64,000 nucleotides of DNA from Punica granatum (taxonomy: Eukaryota; Streptophyta; Magnoliopsida; Myrtales; Lythraceae), in contig NC_045132.1 in assembly GCF_007655135.1 (NCBI RefSeq), positions 25,228,354-25,292,353 of the forward strand. The letters are read 5' to 3'. Shown one piece after another: positions 60,269-64,000 of this stretch; positions within the stretch are counted from its first letter, which is position 1; every line of letters begins with the position of its first letter. The notes under the pieces were generated by a model that saw only the letters and a list, made by a program, of their open reading frames with translations, made no database searches and was not told the origin of the DNA. The translations under genes and the position numbers were made by a program.

Positions 60269-61681
60269 CTACTTCCTGCTCGTCCAAGCGGATACCGAGA
60301 AGAGCGAACGATCCTGCCAATAGATCACGGCGCACCCGTTCTCTTCCTTGATCCGATACGAGTCGCAGTTATATACCTGCAACAACATCCTGGCCTGCAA
60401 CAAACTGAGATAGCTCAATGGCACGTTCTTGAACCCGCCCGTATCGAGCCTCCAGGCCCACTTCTCGAGCCTCTCGTGCCTCTCCTTCCTCTCTGCTCCC
60501 TCGCATGCTATGATGTTCTTTATCTCTTCTCCGAACATCATCTTCTCTAACTTCAGCCTCTCCACGGAAGTTCTCGGCACTGTGGACTCGAGGCAATCGA
60601 ACATTGCAGCGTAAGAGTATAGAGCTTCGGTTAGCCTCTCCATTAAGGGCAGCCCGTTGTGGTTCGAGTCCTGTTCCATTACTACCACCACGAGCTTCGG
60701 GGAGAGACCCCGCAGGTTGCTTAAGAAACTCTCGATCTTACTGTGGCAGCTCGCGGTAAGTGGCGGCGAAGACGTAGAGTCGGGACTCCCGCTATAACCA
60801 TTAGCCGGGTCCTTCTCAAGCAACCCGCCCGATGAACTTCGGTTCATTTGCAATAACTTCTGCAAGTGGATCCCATTCGATCCGAAAAGGCTTCTTTTCC
60901 GGGTAGATTCGTCATCAGAGGCCAAGAGAGTATGAAACTGGAGGAACGAGCTGATCGCTAAAGCCTCGCCGGTCTTAACACGAAGTGTGTCGAAATCGAG
61001 GCTGTCTAATGTGCTGACGACAGGATTGAACTGGAAAGGAATGTCTAACTTCTCCGCTTCCTCTGCGAGCCTCTTGGCCATTCCATCCAATACCGGCTTC
61101 TCCGGATGAATCCCCGTGATCCTCAGATGGGGCGGGCCTCCGGATCGAGCACTCAAGGCCTGAAGAAGCGGGATCCACTGCGAGGGCTCGGACCCGCAAA
61201 GATCGATCACATGGACCATCTTCTCCCCTTCCATGGCTTCGATGATCGCCTGGTTCGCGAGCACGAAGCCCGCCTTCAGGAACGGAAACATCTCGAAGAA
61301 CAGCTTCTTAACCAGCATTTCATCGGACAGTATTGAAACTCTGGTGGAATTCAGTGCCCTGTGGAGACCAGGCCAGGACTTAATGATCCGGTCCGCGAGA
61401 GCCTCGGCGAAGTAGGCGGCAATCCTCTGCATCGTGTCCCCGTTCATGGATGAGAGCTGGGATATCTGGTCGAGCGCAACATTCGCATTGGAGAGGCTGC
61501 CCGAGGAGACGTAATTAGCGCAAGCAAGCAGCAGGTGGATGAGGTAGAGGCCCCTCTCCTCGGACTTCAGTTCCCGGAGCCACGGGTACGGTGACCCACC
61601 GAGGCTAGGAGGAAGGGACATCTTCGAGAAGAGCTGCAGCGGCCATGAAGTTGCAGAGGAAGAACCATCATCTTGGTCCAT
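60269..61681 (-). CDS. SCL3: GRAS family transcription regulator, SCARECROW-LIKE 3 type
   Basis: A single intronless frame of 470 residues, the usual GRAS gene form. A short N-terminus (1-40) is followed by LHR I (about 44-115, LIHLLLACANYVSSGSLSNA). The VHIID motif appears as VHVID (156-160) in HVIDLCGSEPSQWIPLLQAL. Then come LHR II, a PFYRE-like region (LPLMERLTEALYSYAAMFDC, about 345-364) and the SAW region (about 405-467) with WAWRL and SVSAW near the end. SCL3 proteins promote gibberellin responses by counteracting DELLA proteins in roots. There is no DELLA motif here. The SCL3 assignment rests on the short N-terminus, the LCGSEPSQW block and overall length, so another close SCL is possible. 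Confidence 0.92.
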   Translation of the reverse strand: MDQDDGSSSATSWPLQLFSKMSLPPSLGGSPYPWLRELKSEERGLYLIHLLLACANYVSSGSLSNANVALDQISQLSSMNGDTMQRIAAYFAEALADRIIKSWPGLHRALNSTRVSILSDEMLVKKLFFEMFPFLKAGFVLANQAIIEAMEGEKMVHVIDLCGSEPSQWIPLLQALSARSGGPPHLRITGIHPEKPVLDGMAKRLAEEAEKLDIPFQFNPVVSTLDSLDFDTLRVKTGEALAISSFLQFHTLLASDDESTRKRSLFGSNGIHLQKLLQMNRSSSGGLLEKDPANGYSGSPDSTSSPPLTASCHSKIESFLSNLRGLSPKLVVVVMEQDSNHNGLPLMERLTEALYSYAAMFDCLESTVPRTSVERLKLEKMMFGEEIKNIIACEGAERKERHERLEKWAWRLDTGGFKNVPLSYLSLLQARMLLQVYNCDSYRIKEENGCAVIYWQDRSLFSVSAWTSRK

Positions 61682-64000
61682 CAGTTAGTTAACTTACTAT
61701 AACTGACGGGATCAAACGAACTCCTCCGGGAGATGAAGTTCCCGCCCCTGAGTTGATTCCCCGGCAACAAACAAAGACGACCGTGATCGGAAAGACGAAG
61801 CTAGTTCGGTTGGAGTCTGGAGAACTTATCAGCTCTTCCCCCAGCTTTCGTTCTGTTTTATTGTTAGGAACGGGGAATGGAGAATGGTTCTTGTTTCGTG
61901 AGGTCCCCTCTTGGACGGAACTTCGTCCTCCCGAAGGCCGGAACGAACGGTGGAGATCGAGTCTTATCGGATCTGACGGTACAGAATTCGAACAGTGCGT
62001 GCTAATATCGGTATCGAAAATTAATGTGGAACAACTGGAGCAAGCAAGTGCCCTTAAGAACGACCTTTTTTTCTATATTTTTGGGCGGGGGTGGGGATTG
62101 TTATTTTGTTTAGTAGGTGGGAAGGATTGTTGGCTTCGTGGCTACGTTTGGTTGTCGGGAATGGGGGGCAGTGACGCGAGACCTTTTTTCTTGTCGGAAA
62201 GCGATTTGGGGTTTTGTCCAGAGTTTTGAGTGGCGGGGTGGTGGGGGGGGGGGGGCCTTCGGTGGAATGAGGAATTTATGAGAAGGCGTGCCCCCTTTCG
62301 TTGAACGAATTCATTGCCTTTTGGACTCATTCCACATTATATATGATTCACAAATTAACTAATCTCTTTTGAAGGTTGGCTTGACGTTCAAGTTCGAATT
62401 ATCATATATGAGAATACTTATTCATATCCGATCACGCATACGACCCGTGATCTCATGGAACATTTGTATCATGTGTGTGTGTGGATAATGAACACCTCTT
62501 GATTAATATCAAGAGTAAACGTGTCGTCAGCTTGATTCTAATCACAAAACATTCCCTACTAGTTGTTGGGTGGCTAAACCATGGATTTAGATAACTACAA
62601 ATTTTGGATTGCCATTTTTCCATCTGGGGTTTGTCCGTTTGTTATTGTTCGGAATTGGACTCTTGTGTGGGTGGGTTTGTCTCGAGGTCAAGGGTGGGAA
62701 TCAATCAAATTGGAAAAGGAGGAGCGGTTTTGTTTGGATTATTCCAATGTCAGAAGAAGCCAAACATGTCCTTCCTAGCAAAGACAAACATTTGCCCCCT
62801 CCAACAGCTTTGTGTGTGTTTTGTTTGTTTCCTAGCGGGGTGAGAGCGTGGGAATTGTCAGAAGAGACTTCCACGTACTTCCAAGGATTAGGACAAACCC
62901 AACTAACCACAAAGAAAACAAAAGGTTTGTGTGTCTTTCACGCACAACGTTTCTTCCGCCTTTTGTTATGGCGGAAAGGGATAGAAATCCCAGTCCGCAT
63001 GGAGTGCTTACGTATCGGGACGTGGTGCGTTCTAGATCGCATGGTGGTCTTCCCATGACCGAAGACGAGTAGTTGTTTCAGCCTCGGAAGAATGGTGCGG
63101 ATGCTTACGAGGACGGGGAGTTTTTGTTGCTGCCGTAGCAACGGCTGCAGATATAAAGTTACTCGACGATACATCACTGCAACAAATACGAACAATCTAA
63201 GACAAGCAAAGCATTTGTGATAAAACAATCGAGTAACGAGTGCACCCTTGGCAGGAGAAATCTACAGAAATCTAACTGCTAAGCTTTCCATCATTATTCC
63301 ATTTTTCCCATAAGAGCATTCTACGAGGATTCTCCACAACGGCAAAGGTGCAGACTCAGTCGGTTTCCAGACGAGTTTTGGTAACAAACCTCAACTCGGG
63401 TGCCTACAACTTTGATTCAGCATCACCTATCAAAAGGTGGACAAACAAAACAAGTAATTATCGCTGGAAAATTTGACAGCTTAGTTGACAACTAATGCAA
63501 TGTAAATGACGACTGAAAAAACAAAGTTCAGTAAGGTTTGACAATACTTTTTTGACTGTTGTGTAAGATATTTGACAATCTCGTCCAGTGTCTCCTCAAT
63601 TTAAAAGAGAATTAATCTCATTGTAGTGAGGTGTAATCGTGTAGGGTAAGAAAAGAATTAGCACGAGAATGACCAGGAGAAGCAAAAGGGAAGTGGAATT
63701 AGAAAGAAATAGAAACGATAACCAAAAACTCCCATAGTGATTATTTATTCTCAAGATTACTTAATACTAAAGCCCATCCCTAATCGCCCACTAATGTGAA
63801 AGTCTAAACCTAAAATATGGGCCTAATGAGAGCCCAAGCCTCACTTGAAAATAAATACGATAAAAACACAACTAAAATAAAGTTAGTTAATGCTCCTGCA
63901 TCATAAAATCTGTATAATTTCTTGTGACATTTATAACAACAATGCCGAGACTCATTTTTTCTTGCATCTGAGACAGTAAAGAGAACAACTCACCAGCATT
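61682..64000. other. SCL3 upstream region and right-edge spacer
   Basis: 61682-62250 is the promoter side of the GRAS gene; it contains ACGTTTGGTTGTCGGGAATGG (about 62147), similar to a MITE-like end near 39310. A run of 13 G lies at 62243-62255. Open frames at 61753-62229 and 62609-63058 show no domain. At the very edge the minus strand reads AATGCTG|GTGAGT (donor after 63994), so the last seven bases may be the end of an exon of a gene entering from the right; this cannot be confirmed here. Confidence 0.4.
62243..62255. repeat. Poly-G run upstream of the GRAS gene
   Basis: Thirteen consecutive G about 570 bp upstream of the start codon at 61681. Confidence 0.85.

Noticed and set aside
61753..62229. 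A 158-codon plus-strand frame divergent from the GRAS gene
   Set aside because: It begins with TTG, shows no domain and overlaps the expected promoter and a MITE-like string.
62609..63058. A 149-codon frame near the right edge
   Set aside because: Three overlapping frames are equally open, there is no recognisable domain and no splice structure.
1..64000. CRISPR arrays, operons, riboswitches, rRNA genes or intact tRNA genes
   Set aside because: None seen. No regularly spaced identical short repeats, and the genes are intron-containing eukaryotic genes.

Overview
The window is nuclear DNA of a flowering plant, most likely a eudicot. The genes have many short GT-AG introns, the spacers are AT-rich with MITE-type transposon remnants, and nearly every identifiable protein has a plant-specific or plant-typed counterpart (CHLD, SCL3-type GRAS, ABCG half-transporters, TITAN9, TRAUCO, a UBC19/20-type E2). 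I saw no bacterial, viral or organellar blocks. The species cannot be fixed from sequence alone.

Layout, left to right. 1-1866 (-): N-terminal 622 residues of a large low-complexity protein, possibly the leader of a plant DnaJ/TPR co-chaperone. 3171-4520 (-): a weak, probably real small coiled-coil gene with a 200-bp tandem duplication in its presumed intron. 6831-10686 (-): a CCCH zinc finger plus RRM protein, 7 exons. 10687-20916: about 10 kb without a convincing gene, with nested MITEs, microsatellites and dispersed repeats. 20917-25699 and 26772-30193 (+): two tandem ABCG half-transporter genes, 9 exons each. 30704-32859 (-): TRAUCO/ASH2-type SPRY protein. 33703-34949 (-): UBC19/20-type E2. 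36222-38752 (-): TITAN9-like protein. 41155-46575 (-): Mg-chelatase subunit D, 15 exons. 48014-57507 (-): a 1701-residue DDT/PHD chromatin protein. 60269-61681 (-): intronless SCL3-like GRAS regulator.

I rebuilt the exon structures by hand. In every multi-exon model except the weak 3.2-4.5 kb gene, all splice phases close and the total length is a multiple of three (651, 697, 685, 419, 183, 299, 766 and 1701 residues).

The genes do not form an operon or an obvious cluster, apart from the tandem ABCG pair. Several are chromatin or cell-cycle housekeeping genes (TRAUCO, UBC19/20, TITAN9, DDT-PHD). I found no clearly new biological system. The most unusual items are two inferred GC-AG introns, a MITE nested inside another MITE, a MITE family with at least four copies in the window, a 200-bp tandem duplication, a 3 x 33-bp coding minisatellite and a fold-back element inside an intron.
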